From Actinoplanes italicus (GTDB lineage: Bacteria > Actinomycetota > Actinomycetes > Mycobacteriales > Micromonosporaceae): a stretch of DNA of 64,000 nt. The notes under the pieces are model-generated. The model saw only the letters and a program-made list of their open reading frames with translations. It did no database searches and was not told where the DNA came from. The position numbers and the translations under genes were made by a program. Location of the stretch: positions 36,985-100,984 of the forward strand of contig NZ_PVMZ01000030.1 of assembly GCF_003001815.1 (NCBI RefSeq). The letters are read 5' to 3'. This document shows, piece after piece, positions 24,591 through 33,179 of the stretch; within the stretch, counting starts at the first letter, position 1, and every line of letters begins with the position of its first letter.

Positions 24591-25411
24591 AGGTTCAGCT
24601 CCGCTCGGACTCGGGGATCGAGACGGTCGCGCCATCGGGCGGCCAGCGCCGCGATGGCGAGGGTGACGACGACGATGACCAGGCCCGGCACGAGGCTCGC
24701 CCACCAGGAACCGGTCAGCAGCGACCGCTGACCGTCATTGATCATGTTCCCGAGGGACGCCATGTGCGGCGGCAGGCCGAGGCCGAGGAAGCTCAGCGAC
24801 GTCTCGTGCCAGACCGCGTGCGGGATCATCAGCGTGGTGGCCAGGGCGATCTTCGGAACCACGTGCGGCAGCAGATGCCTGGTCAGGACGCGGGTTCGGC
24901 TCGCTCCCCCGGCCACGGCCGCGTCGATGAACGTGCGGGTGCGCAGCGACAGCAGCTCGGACCGGACGATCCGCGCGGTCGACAGCCAGTGGGTCAGCCC
25001 GATCGACAGGACCACGGCGCCGAGACTCGGCCGCAGCATGGCGACGATGAAGATGCCGAGCAGCAGGTGCGGCAGCGCCGCGATGGTGTCGACGATCCGC
25101 ATCAGCACCCGGTCGACCCAGCCGCCGAGCATCCCGGCGAGCCCGCCGACGAGGCCGCCGATGACGGTGGCCGCCAGCGCGGCGACGACACCGACCAGCA
25201 GCGACACCCGCAGTCCGTAGATGCTGCGGTGCAGCACGTCCCGGCCCAGGTCGTCGGTGCCGCCGGGATGCGTGAACGACGGCGGCAGGGCGACCCGGCC
25301 GAGGGCGACCGCGCTCTGATCGAGCGGGAAGAACAGCGGGACGAGCAGCGCGGCGCCGATCGCCAGCAGGAGCAGGGGCGCGGCGGGGCGCCGGATCAGG
25401 ACGTCAGCCAT
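24587..25411 (-). CDS. ABC transporter permease (NikC/DppC position)
   Basis: A 274-aa inner-membrane permease with an N-terminal helix, a TDDLGRDVLHRSIYGLRVSL motif characteristic of DppC/NikC, and a coupling-helix EAA region (DAAVAGGASRTRVLTRHLLPH). It starts at ATG 25411 inside the last 8 bases of the upstream permease gene and its stop overlaps the ATPase start. It would form a heterodimeric channel with the preceding permease. Confidence 0.95.
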   Translation of the reverse strand: MADVLIRRPAAPLLLLAIGAALLVPLFFPLDQSAVALGRVALPPSFTHPGGTDDLGRDVLHRSIYGLRVSLLVGVVAALAATVIGGLVGGLAGMLGGWVDRVLMRIVDTIAALPHLLLGIFIVAMLRPSLGAVVLSIGLTHWLSTARIVRSELLSLRTRTFIDAAVAGGASRTRVLTRHLLPHVVPKIALATTLMIPHAVWHETSLSFLGLGLPPHMASLGNMINDGQRSLLTGSWWASLVPGLVIVVVTLAIAALAARWRDRLDPRVRAELNL

Positions 25412-26369
25412 CGATGCGCACCCGGGGGTCGGCGGCCGTGTAGGCCAGGTCGGTGAACAGGTTGGCAGTCAGCACCACCGCCGTGGTGATCAGGGTGATC
25501 GCGGCGAGCAGCGGGAAGTCGCTGCCCAGTGCCGCGTGCACGCTGACCGCGCCGAGTCCGGGCAGCGAGAACACCGTCTCGACCAGCACCGATCCGCCGA
25601 CGAGCTCGGGCAGGTGGGTGCCGACCAGGGTGAGGAACGGCAGCAGTGCGGTCCGCAGTGCGTGCCCGAACAGAACGGTCCGTCCGGCGAGCCCGCGGGC
25701 CCGGGCGGCGAGCACGTGGTCCTCGCGCAGGCTCTCGGCCACCGAGTCGCGGACGAACAGCAGGAACCAGGGTGCCTGCGAGATCGCCAGCACGGTCACC
25801 GGCAGGACCAGGTGATGGGCGACGTCCGCGAACGTGACCGACGTGGCCCGCACGTCGGTCAGGCCACCGGCCGGGAACCAGCCCAGACCGAGCGAGAACA
25901 CGGCGATGGCGGCGAGCGCGAGCCAGAACGACGGCATCGACTGGACGGCGTACGCCGCGGCCCGCACCCCGCGGTCGAGCAGCCCGCCCCGCCGGTAGGC
26001 GGCGATCGTGCCGGCCACCAGGCTGCCGATCAGGACCACGACCAGGGTGAGCCCGATCAGCAGCAGGGTCCAGCCGGCCCGGCCGGCGATCACCTCCCCG
26101 ACCGCCTGGTGCCGCGAGGTGGACCAGCCCAGGTCGCCCTGGAGCAGGTTGCCCGCCCATCGCAGGTACTGCTCGTGCAGCGGATCGTCGACACCCCAGT
26201 TGTCGCGGATCTGGTGCAGGTTCTCCTCGCTCATGGTGAACGCGGCGGCGCCCGCGTACTGCCTGGCCGGGTCCATCGGGGACGCCGCGCCGAGCAGGAA
26301 CATGCCGATGCTGGTGGCCATCAGCACGGGCAGGGCGAACGCGAGCCGCCGCAGGATCACCCTGATCAC
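25404..26369 (-). CDS. ABC transporter permease (NikB/DppB position)
   Basis: A 321-aa DppB/NikB-type permease with six helices and the EAA loop LAARARGLAGRTVLFGHALR. The long periplasm-side loop after helix 1 (EENLHQIRDNWGVDDPLHEQYLRW) is the family hallmark. GTG 26369 overlaps the SBP stop by 4 bases (GTGA); the frame extends 9 codons further without support. Confidence 0.95.
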   Translation of the reverse strand: MIRVILRRLAFALPVLMATSIGMFLLGAASPMDPARQYAGAAAFTMSEENLHQIRDNWGVDDPLHEQYLRWAGNLLQGDLGWSTSRHQAVGEVIAGRAGWTLLLIGLTLVVVLIGSLVAGTIAAYRRGGLLDRGVRAAAYAVQSMPSFWLALAAIAVFSLGLGWFPAGGLTDVRATSVTFADVAHHLVLPVTVLAISQAPWFLLFVRDSVAESLREDHVLAARARGLAGRTVLFGHALRTALLPFLTLVGTHLPELVGGSVLVETVFSLPGLGAVSVHAALGSDFPLLAAITLITTAVVLTANLFTDLAYTAADPRVRIDG

Positions 26370-27904
26370 TTGCGGGTCCAGGTGTGGATGTTCCACCAGA
26401 GGCTGTTGGCGACGTCGTGCTCGTGTGCCTCGACCCGCGGCGTGACTCCGGCGACGTCGTCGCGGACCACGTAGGTGTGCTGCAGGTAGGTGAGGAACAC
26501 CCAGGGAGCGTCGGCGGCCAGTTGCTGCTGGAACGTGGCGTACGCGGCCTTGCGCCGCTCCGTGTCCGCGTTGTCCCGGCCGTCCTGCAGCGCCTTGTCG
26601 ACGATCTCGGACCGGTACGAGCCGGGGTTGAAGAACCCCTGCCCGGCGAACTGACCGCCGAAGAGCTTGTAGGAGACGAAATCCGGGTCGTACGGTGTGC
26701 CCCAGCCCATGATCAGGGCGTCGTCTCCCATGCGCGGCTCGATGGCGTCCCAGGTCAGCCCTTCCGGCTTGACCTCGATGCCGGCCTTCCTGGCGTCGGC
26801 GGTCACGGCCAGCGCCAGTTCCTTGCGGAGGCTGTCGGTGGCCGGGTACATCAGCGAGAACTCGGCGCGCTGCCCGTTCTTCGCCCGGATGCCGTCGCCA
26901 CCCGCGACCCAGCCCGCCTCGTCGAGGTTCACGGGGGCCGGCTCGGTCGCGGTGTAGAACGCGGAGGTGGGCGGGACCGGACCGTACGCCGGATCGCCGG
27001 CCCCGGCCAGCACACCGGTGACCATCGCCTGCCGGTCGACGGCCGCGTCGAGGGCCTTGCGGATGGCGACGTCACCGGTGACCGGGTCGCCCATCGGGAG
27101 CATGACGCCGCGGTAGTCGGCGGTCGGAACCCTGTGGACGGTGAACCCGCTGAACGCGGTGGCCAGCTTCGGGGCCAGCTCGACGGCGTCGAACTCGCCG
27201 GCGCGGGCCCGCTGGGCGCGGACGTTGTCGTCGGCGACGAACGCGACGATCACACCACTGTTGGCCGGTTTGCCGCCCCAGTACGTGTCGTTGGCGGCGA
27301 GCACGAGCCGGTCGCCGGGCGTCCACGAGGTGACCCGGTACGGCCCGGTGCCGACCGGTTTCTGGTTGAAGCCGGCCTTGTTGACGTCCTGCCCCTCCAG
27401 CGCCCCGGCCGGGACGATGCCGAGGGTGAGCCGCTGCAGGAACGGCGCGTAGGCGTACTTCAGCGCGAACACCACGGTCGACGGGTCGGGCGCGGTGACG
27501 CCGGCGAGCATGTCCAGGTCGGAACGCAGCGTCGAGTCGACCTTCGGGTCGAGTACGGACGTGTACGTGAACACGACGTCGCCGGCGGTGAGCGGGGTGC
27601 CGTCGTGGAAGGTCACGCCGCTGCGCAGCTTCGCGGTGATCGTACGGCCGTCGCCGGAGACGGCCGGCAACTCGGCGGCGAGGGCGGGGATGAGGGTGTT
27701 GCTCGCGTCCCGGGCGACCAGCCCGTCGAAGATCAGTGCGGCGCCGTCCGTGCCGTACCCGAGCACCGGGTTGAGGGTGTCGGGCTCGCCGGAGGTGGCG
27801 ACCACGAAGGTGTTGCCGGCCGATGTGGAGCCGGTGGCGTCCGGATTCGAGCAGGCGGTCAGGGCCAGCAGGACGGCGGCGGCCGTCCCCATGAGACGAA
27901 GCAT
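26366..27904 (-). CDS. ABC transporter substrate-binding lipoprotein, SBP_bac_5 family (nickel importer candidate)
   Basis: 512 aa with a lipoprotein signal (lipobox LTAC, Cys 18). It then has the SBP family 5 layout: GEPDTLNPVLGYGTDGAALIFDGLV, LRSGVTFHDGTPLTAGDVVFTY and PVGTGPYRVTSWTPGDRLVL. Family 5 binds peptides, nickel chelates and some sugars. No motif seen here fixes the ligand. The A-B-C-D-E gene order and the Nur-box-like double palindrome just upstream argue for nickel. First gene of the five-gene operon. Confidence 0.9.
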   Translation of the reverse strand: MLRLMGTAAAVLLALTACSNPDATGSTSAGNTFVVATSGEPDTLNPVLGYGTDGAALIFDGLVARDASNTLIPALAAELPAVSGDGRTITAKLRSGVTFHDGTPLTAGDVVFTYTSVLDPKVDSTLRSDLDMLAGVTAPDPSTVVFALKYAYAPFLQRLTLGIVPAGALEGQDVNKAGFNQKPVGTGPYRVTSWTPGDRLVLAANDTYWGGKPANSGVIVAFVADDNVRAQRARAGEFDAVELAPKLATAFSGFTVHRVPTADYRGVMLPMGDPVTGDVAIRKALDAAVDRQAMVTGVLAGAGDPAYGPVPPTSAFYTATEPAPVNLDEAGWVAGGDGIRAKNGQRAEFSLMYPATDSLRKELALAVTADARKAGIEVKPEGLTWDAIEPRMGDDALIMGWGTPYDPDFVSYKLFGGQFAGQGFFNPGSYRSEIVDKALQDGRDNADTERRKAAYATFQQQLAADAPWVFLTYLQHTYVVRDDVAGVTPRVEAHEHDVANSLWWNIHTWTRK

Positions 27905-27920
27905 GCCGTCATATTTGAGT

Positions 27921-27985
27921 AGTTGCCAACTACTTGCAATAGTGCGTGATCATGTCGACGGCACTATTGCAAACAGTTGGCAACT
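27921..27985. promoter_or_regulatory. Long inverted repeat with two Nur-box-like elements
   Basis: The 25-bp arms 27921-27945 and 27961-27985 match at 23 of 25 positions around a 15-base centre. Each arm contains TTGCCA-N5-TTGCAA (27923-27939 on the plus strand; 27967-27983 on the minus strand). This is close to the tTGCaa-N5-ttGCAA Nur box known from Streptomyces. It lies 17-81 bp upstream of the SBP start, where a repressor would block the promoter. A hairpin terminator for the upstream PlsC gene is the alternative. Confidence 0.7.
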
Positions 27986-27997
27986 GATGAAAGGATC

Positions 27998-28627
27998 TCA
28001 GGCGCGGGCGTACTTCGGCACGTACTCCTGCCCGGAGAGCCCGCCGATCGCCGCCATGATCGCCTCGGTGGCGGCCCGCCGCTCCCGGGCGTTCTCCGGG
28101 TCCGTGGCGATCGCGGCTAGCTGCACCGGCTTGCCGAACACCACCCGCACCCGGGCCGGCCGCGGGATCACGCTGCCGGGCGGCAGCACACGGTCGGTGC
28201 CGAACATCGCCACCGGCACCACGGGTGCCCCCGACTTCAGCGCCAGCCATGCCACCCCGGTCCGGCCGCGGTACAGCCGCCCGTCCGGCGATCGGGTGCC
28301 CTCCGGGTAGATCGCGAACGCGTCCCCCCGCTGCAGCACCTCGAGACAGGTGTCCAGCGACGCGACCGCGGCCCGTTTGTCGTCCCGGTCCACCGCGACC
28401 TGACCGTCGCGGGACATGAACCACGACACGAACCGGCCCGCCGGACCACGCCCGGTGAAGTACTCGGCTTTCGCCATGAACGTCACCTTCCGTGCCACCG
28501 CCATCGGCAGGAACGTCGAATCGGTGATGGAGAGGTGGTTGGAGGCGAGCAGTAGCGGCCCGCTCGGCGGCACGTGCTCGGCACCCTCGACCCGCAGCCG
28601 GACGACCTTCTTGACCAGTTCGTACAC
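27998..28627 (-). CDS. 1-acyl-sn-glycerol-3-phosphate acyltransferase (PlsC-like)
   Basis: 209 aa with the acyltransferase box NHLSITDS (NH-x4-D, about residues 30-37), the glycerol-phosphate binding motif FAIYPEGTRSPDG (about 104-116) and a C-terminal VPVAMFGTDRVLPPG. It transfers an acyl chain to lysophosphatidate in phospholipid synthesis at the inner membrane face. GTG 28627. It lies 10 bases downstream of the DJ-1 gene on the same strand. Confidence 0.93.
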   Translation of the reverse strand: MYELVKKVVRLRVEGAEHVPPSGPLLLASNHLSITDSTFLPMAVARKVTFMAKAEYFTGRGPAGRFVSWFMSRDGQVAVDRDDKRAAVASLDTCLEVLQRGDAFAIYPEGTRSPDGRLYRGRTGVAWLALKSGAPVVPVAMFGTDRVLPPGSVIPRPARVRVVFGKPVQLAAIATDPENARERRAATEAIMAAIGGLSGQEYVPKYARA

Positions 28628-28637
28628 GTGCGCCCTC

Positions 28638-29282
28638 TCAGTGAACCCCGGTAAGGATGAAATTTCGGTAGGCCTGCACCACCGCTACCACCTCCGGAGG
28701 CGCGGCATGCGGCGAACCGGCCGCAAAAGGTGGCCGGGGGTCGTACTCGATACCCAACTGCACGGCCTGGGCGACGGTCGCGTCCGCGATCCGGGAGGTC
28801 AGTTCGAGGGCCATGTCGATCCCGGCGGACACCCCGGCGGCCGTCACATACTTACCGTCGGTGACCACGCGTTCCCCGGTGGGCACGGCGCCGAGCGGGG
28901 CCAGTTGATCCATGGCGAGCCAGTGCGACGTGGCCCTGCGGCCGGTGAGCAGCCCGGCGGCGGCGAGGATGAGGGAGCCGGTGCAGACCGAGGTGGTCCA
29001 GGTGCTGGCCCCGTCGGCGGCACGCAGCCACCGGTGCACCGGGCCGTCGGTCATGTGATCGGTCTGCCCCGGTCCCCCGGGAACCACGATCACATCCGGA
29101 TGCGGCACGTCCGCCAACGTAGCCGTCGCGGTCAAGGCGAGTCCACCCACCTCGTTGCCGACCGGCCCGGCCCGCTCGGCGGCGAACACCACCTCGGTGC
29201 CCGGGATCCGGCTGAGCACGTCGTACGGTCCGACGGCGTCCAGTGCGGTGAAACGCTCGAAGAGAAGGATCACGACCTGCAT
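28638..29282 (-). CDS. DJ-1/PfpI-family protein
   Basis: 214 aa. The nucleophile elbow is TSVCTGSLILAAAGLLTGR (Cys at about 99), typical of the isonitrile-hydratase / GATase1-like branch, with E near the N terminus (ALDAVGPYDVL) and DG.YVTAAGVSAGIDM. It sits 4 bases after the GlxA-type regulator gene, which carries the same fold, so the two probably arose by duplication and act together. The exact reaction is unknown. Confidence 0.9.
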   Translation of the reverse strand: MQVVILLFERFTALDAVGPYDVLSRIPGTEVVFAAERAGPVGNEVGGLALTATATLADVPHPDVIVVPGGPGQTDHMTDGPVHRWLRAADGASTWTTSVCTGSLILAAAGLLTGRRATSHWLAMDQLAPLGAVPTGERVVTDGKYVTAAGVSAGIDMALELTSRIADATVAQAVQLGIEYDPRPPFAAGSPHAAPPEVVAVVQAYRNFILTGVH

Positions 29283-29286
29283 TTCC

Positions 29287-30237
29287 TCAAACCTCCTTGG
29301 GTACGGGACTCAAGCGCCGCTGGTATTCCGAGGGTGTGACACCCAGCACCCGCACGAAGGCGCGGCGCATCGCCTCGGCAGTGCCGTAACCGGTGGCCCG
29401 GGCGATCTGCTCCACCCCGGCGGCCCCTGCCCCGGCGGCACGGTCCTCGAGCAGCCGCCTGGCGGTCTCCAGGCGGGTCGCGTCCACGTAGCGGCCGGGG
29501 CTCTGCCCGACCTCGGCGGTGAACGTGCGGGCGAACTGGCGCGGTGACAGGTTCGCGCGGCGGGCCAGCTCCGGCACCGACAGGTCGGCGGCCGGGTTGT
29601 CGGCGATCCACCGCTGCACCTCGCGCAGACCGGGACGGGCCGCGACCTGGGCGGAGAGCTGGGCGCTGAACTGTGTCTGGTTGGCCGGACGCCGCAGGAA
29701 CATCACCAGGTGCCGGGCGATCAGCAGCGCGGTGTCGCGGCCGTGGTCCTCCTCGACCAGGGCCAGGGCCAGGTCGATGCCGGCGGTGACGCCGGCCGAG
29801 GTGGCGATCGGGCCGTCCCGTACGAAGATCGGCTCCGGATCGACGTCGACGTCTGGGAACCGGCGGGCCAGAGCGCCGCAGACCGACCAGTGGGTGGTGA
29901 CCCGCCGCCCGCTCAGCAGTCCCGCCTCGGCGAGCAGGAACGCGCCGGAGCAGACCGACATGACCCGTGGGACGGATCCGCCGTGGCGGCGCAGCCAGGC
30001 GACCACGTCCGGGTCCGTGGCCCGGGTGCCCTCGCCGCCGGGCACGACCACGGTCGCGGGCAGCGGTGCCGCGCACAGATCGGAATCGGGCACGATGGTG
30101 AGCCCGCTGGAGGTGCGCACCGGCGCGCCGCCGGGGCTCGCGGTGACGACCCGGTAGCCGGCGCCCGTGAAGACCTCGAGCGGCCCGGTGACGTCCAGGC
30201 TCTGCACACCGTCGAAGAGCAGGATCAGAACGGTCAC
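29287..30237 (-). CDS. GlxA-family transcriptional regulator (DJ-1 domain + AraC helix-turn-helix)
   Basis: 316 aa. Residues 1-180 form a DJ-1/PfpI-like sensor with SVCSGAFLLAEAGLLSGRRVTTHW. The C-terminal third is an AraC DNA-binding domain with two helix-turn-helices (DLSVPELARRANLSPRQFARTF and GVEQIARATGYGTAEAMRRAF). GTG 30237. It likely regulates the DJ-1 gene 4 bases downstream and perhaps the PlsC gene after it. The ligand is unknown. Confidence 0.93.
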   Translation of the reverse strand: MTVLILLFDGVQSLDVTGPLEVFTGAGYRVVTASPGGAPVRTSSGLTIVPDSDLCAAPLPATVVVPGGEGTRATDPDVVAWLRRHGGSVPRVMSVCSGAFLLAEAGLLSGRRVTTHWSVCGALARRFPDVDVDPEPIFVRDGPIATSAGVTAGIDLALALVEEDHGRDTALLIARHLVMFLRRPANQTQFSAQLSAQVAARPGLREVQRWIADNPAADLSVPELARRANLSPRQFARTFTAEVGQSPGRYVDATRLETARRLLEDRAAGAGAAGVEQIARATGYGTAEAMRRAFVRVLGVTPSEYQRRLSPVPKEV

Positions 30238-30312
30238 CCCTCCAGCGTCGCGGTGACGGCCGATGGCGGCAACGTCGGGAGTCCCACCTTTCCGGCCATC
30301 GCCGGGGTGCGC

Positions 30313-30837
30313 TCAGACGCCGCCGATGGCCTCGCTGATCGCCTCGATCAGGCGGGTGGCGATCACCGGCCGGTCGGTCTCGACGATCAGTGTCGGACCG
30401 ATGCCGAGCGGCTCTGCCTCGGCCGCCCAGCGCGGCCAGTCCTCGGCCAGGCGCCGGTCGTCCTCGTGGACGGCGTGCCGGCCGCGGCGGCGATAGCGGT
30501 CCAGCGCCACCTCGACCGGCACCGAGCACCAGATCTCGACCGTGCTGCGGGCACCCGAGCGGGCCACGCCCTCGGTCACGTAGCCGAGGTCGCGGGGACG
30601 GAACCACCAGCTCTCCAGGATGACGACGCCCGGTGTGGCGGCCGCCAGCTCCCACATCACCTGCGCGGCGACCCGGCCCACCGCGCTCGGCGGCACACCG
30701 GGCACAGCGCCGGCCATCGCCTCCTTCAGGGCGTCCTTGCCGATCAGGGGTACGCGCAGCGCCGGGGCCAGCCGTCCCGCAAGGGTGCTCTTCCCGGACC
30801 CGGGAAGCCCGTTGATCAGAATCAGCCGGTGCGCCAC
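30313..30837 (-). CDS. Small P-loop kinase-like ATPase
   Basis: 174 aa from GTG 30837; the frame allows a start up to 12 codons earlier. Walker A is LINGLPGSGKSTLAGRLA near the N terminus. A lid-like RYRRRGRH segment and a DRP hinge fit the zeta-toxin / gluconate-kinase-like group of AAA_33 kinases. It follows the histidine decarboxylase gene by about 40 bases and ends 75 bases before the GlxA gene. The substrate is unknown. Confidence 0.82.
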   Translation of the reverse strand: MAHRLILINGLPGSGKSTLAGRLAPALRVPLIGKDALKEAMAGAVPGVPPSAVGRVAAQVMWELAAATPGVVILESWWFRPRDLGYVTEGVARSGARSTVEIWCSVPVEVALDRYRRRGRHAVHEDDRRLAEDWPRWAAEAEPLGIGPTLIVETDRPVIATRLIEAISEAIGGV

Positions 30838-30876
30838 AGACTGAATGCTGTCACCCGGGGGCACCCGGCGCACCGA

Positions 30877-32151
30877 TCAACCGGACAGGACCCGGTCCTC
30901 CCCCGCTCCGACGGCACGCCAGCCGCTGTTCTGCGGGCGGGTCCGGCACTCGGCCATCACCGCCCAGCGGGCGACGACCCGGCTCAGGTCTGCCACGAAC
31001 TCGTCGACGACCTCATGGCTCACCCCGGGCATGCAGATGATGTGGCAGTAGTCGCCGTCCACCGACAGGACCCAGCCGAACTCGGCGGCCAGCGACAGCG
31101 GCGGGGTCTGCAGCACCACGGTGAACGCGTCCGGGTGCCGGAAGACGGGCCAGCCGGTGGAGCCGATCCGTTCGACGGCGTAGGCGGCGACCCGCCGGGC
31201 CCGCAGCGCGCGGGCCTGGTGCCCGTTGCGCCCGTACATCGCGATGGCCGCCCACAGCACGGCCGCGGCCTGCCCGCAGCGGGAACCGAGGACCGTGCTG
31301 TCGACGGTGGCGGTGTAGGTGATGTGCTCGCCCCTGGACACCCGGACGCTGTCGCGCATCACCACTACACCGCACGGGATGGGGGTGCCCAGGAACTTGT
31401 GGCCGGAGATGGCGATGCTGTCGATCGGGCTGCCCGCCCCGAGCCCGAGCGTCCCGTCGAGTGCCAGCGGGATGCCGGACAGGGCGGCGTCGACGTGCAC
31501 GTGGCGGCGCATCACCCCGTACGCGTCGAGGATGGTCTCGATCCGGTCGGTCTGGTCGACCGCTTCCCAGAGGGTGGTGCCGGCCGTGGCGACCACGATC
31601 GCCGGCCGGCCCTTGTAACGGGCGACCAGTTTCTCGAAGTGGCCGTAGTCCATCTCGCCGTACCAGCTGTCGCGGACCACGACGACGTCCTTGGGGTGCA
31701 GTCCGAGCAGGTTGGCGGTCTTACGGATCGAGTAGTGGCTCGCGTGTGTCAGGTAGAGCACCGCGTCCGGGTACCGGTCCCTGGCCACCCGCAGCGCGGC
31801 GATGTTGCTCTCGGTGCCGCCTGAGGTCACGTACCCCCACCGGTCGTTCTGCGGCAGCCCGACGACGTCGGCGAACCACCGGACGACCTCCACCTCCAGC
31901 GAGTTGGTGTGCGCCTCCCCGGAGGGTGCCGTGCTGGGATCCCCGACGTTGTTGAACAGCCGCGTGAACAGCCGCTGTGTGCGCGACCAGTCGATGTCGG
32001 TCGCCGCCGGGAACCCGATGGTCCGGCGCTGGGCCCGGGCCGCGCGGCTGACCAGCGTCGACATGACGGCGTCGACGTCGGTCAGCCCCGGCGCCCGGTC
32101 CAGCCGGATCGCCTCCGCCCAATCCTCGGGGCTTATTCCAGAGGCGTCCAC
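30877..32151 (-). CDS. hdc: Pyridoxal-phosphate histidine decarboxylase
   Basis: 424 aa, a group II PLP decarboxylase. Cofactor-binding Lys is in ISGHKFLGTPIPCG (about residue 252), with VTSGGTESNIAAL (109-121) and HVHVDAALSGI (217-226) as phosphate and aspartate sites. The NDRWGYVTSGGTE and SGHKFLGTPIPCGVV strings are those of bacterial histidine decarboxylases, so L-histidine to histamine is the likely reaction. It lies 4 bases downstream of a Gln/Pro-rich protein gene and in the same run as an APC permease, which fits substrate/product exchange. Specificity for histidine over related amino acids is inferred. Confidence 0.88.
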   Translation of the reverse strand: MDASGISPEDWAEAIRLDRAPGLTDVDAVMSTLVSRAARAQRRTIGFPAATDIDWSRTQRLFTRLFNNVGDPSTAPSGEAHTNSLEVEVVRWFADVVGLPQNDRWGYVTSGGTESNIAALRVARDRYPDAVLYLTHASHYSIRKTANLLGLHPKDVVVVRDSWYGEMDYGHFEKLVARYKGRPAIVVATAGTTLWEAVDQTDRIETILDAYGVMRRHVHVDAALSGIPLALDGTLGLGAGSPIDSIAISGHKFLGTPIPCGVVVMRDSVRVSRGEHITYTATVDSTVLGSRCGQAAAVLWAAIAMYGRNGHQARALRARRVAAYAVERIGSTGWPVFRHPDAFTVVLQTPPLSLAAEFGWVLSVDGDYCHIICMPGVSHEVVDEFVADLSRVVARWAVMAECRTRPQNSGWRAVGAGEDRVLSG

Positions 32152-32155
32152 TCAT

Positions 32156-33157
32156 TCACCAGACCTGGCCGGCTGGGTTGAGGTGGTCTCTCAAGGTCTT
32201 CTCCAGTTCGAGGAACGCCGGCCACGCCTGTCGCAACTGGACCCCGAGCTTGTCCGGCACATTCTGCGTGGTGGAGTAGACCTGGGTCGCGTCGAGCGGA
32301 TTGTTGCAGATTAAATCATTGCCCCGGCCACGGCGGTTGTCGTCGCGGACCATCCGTATCTCAGAGCCGTCGACGAGCCGGACGGCGCCCTCCCCCGGGA
32401 CGTAACTCATGGCCTGCAGGCTGCTGATGCCCGAGCTGAGCAGGACGGGGACCACGTCGTACCACTGGCGGGTGTCGGTGTTGAGGGTTTCCATGCCGAT
32501 CCCGACGTAACGCGTCGGTGTCGGGGGACGCTGTATGTCACCGACATTGACCATCAGGTAGTCCGGGTCCCGCGGGTCCCAGATCCGCTCGACCTTCTCG
32601 TGCTGCGTGATGAAGGTCTCCGCGGTGGCGTTCAGACCGGTCAGGAACGCCAGCAGGTTGTCGTACTCGGGTCCGGCGTACCCCCACCGGGAGGCACTGA
32701 GGACCTGGTAGCCCAGGTGCTGCGACGGGGCCTCGGTGATGAAGAACAGCGTCACCCCGTGCGGGGCCAGGGGCTGGTCGCGCGAGTGCAGCCGCTCCAG
32801 CGCCCGGGTGACGTGGATGGCGTTTATCCCGCGCAGGCTCGTCCCGGCACTGTGCCGCAGGTACGCCCAGCGCCGGTCCTCCGGACTGGGCCCGGACTGG
32901 TTCTGGTGCCACTGCGGCGCCGGTGGCGGCTGCTGCGGCGTGGCGTGCTGATGCCACGCCGGCTGCTGCGGCGGGTACTGCTGCGGATAGGGCTGCTGGT
33001 ACTCCTGTGGCTGCTGCGGCGGATAGGACTGCTGCTGCGGCGGGTAGGGGTCCTGCGGGGGGTACTGCTGCGGGTTCACTGCAGGCCCCCAGGGAGAAGG
33101 CTGCGCGCCGTCCTCCCAGGAGGGCTGAGCATGTCGGCCGGGAACGTTGTACGACAT
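32156..33157 (-). CDS. Gln/Pro-rich protein of unknown function in the decarboxylase operon
   Basis: 333 aa. About 95 N-terminal residues are low-complexity Gln/Pro/Tyr (QQYPPQ-type repeats), disordered by appearance. A globular region of about 230 residues begins near WAYLRHSAGTSLRGINAIHV and contains RRWAYLRH, GYAGPEYDNLLAFL and ERIWDPRDPDYLMVNVGDI. No membrane helix or known domain is seen. ATG 33157 has AAGGAA about 10 bases upstream. It sits between the APC permease and hdc, so it may be an accessory of histamine synthesis; nothing in the sequence proves that. Confidence 0.8.
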   Translation of the reverse strand: MSYNVPGRHAQPSWEDGAQPSPWGPAVNPQQYPPQDPYPPQQQSYPPQQPQEYQQPYPQQYPPQQPAWHQHATPQQPPPAPQWHQNQSGPSPEDRRWAYLRHSAGTSLRGINAIHVTRALERLHSRDQPLAPHGVTLFFITEAPSQHLGYQVLSASRWGYAGPEYDNLLAFLTGLNATAETFITQHEKVERIWDPRDPDYLMVNVGDIQRPPTPTRYVGIGMETLNTDTRQWYDVVPVLLSSGISSLQAMSYVPGEGAVRLVDGSEIRMVRDDNRRGRGNDLICNNPLDATQVYSTTQNVPDKLGVQLRQAWPAFLELEKTLRDHLNPAGQVW

Positions 33158-33179
33158 GTTGGAGGATTCCTTCGCAGGC

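Noticed and set aside
27946..27960. The inverted repeat as a simple terminator of the PlsC gene
   Set aside because: It has no trailing T-run, its arms contain matched regulator-like boxes, and it abuts the next start; a terminator role is not excluded but is less likely.
29710..31824. A 704-codon plus-strand frame across GlxA, kinase and hdc
   Set aside because: It spans three separate genes of known families on the other strand and shows no motif.
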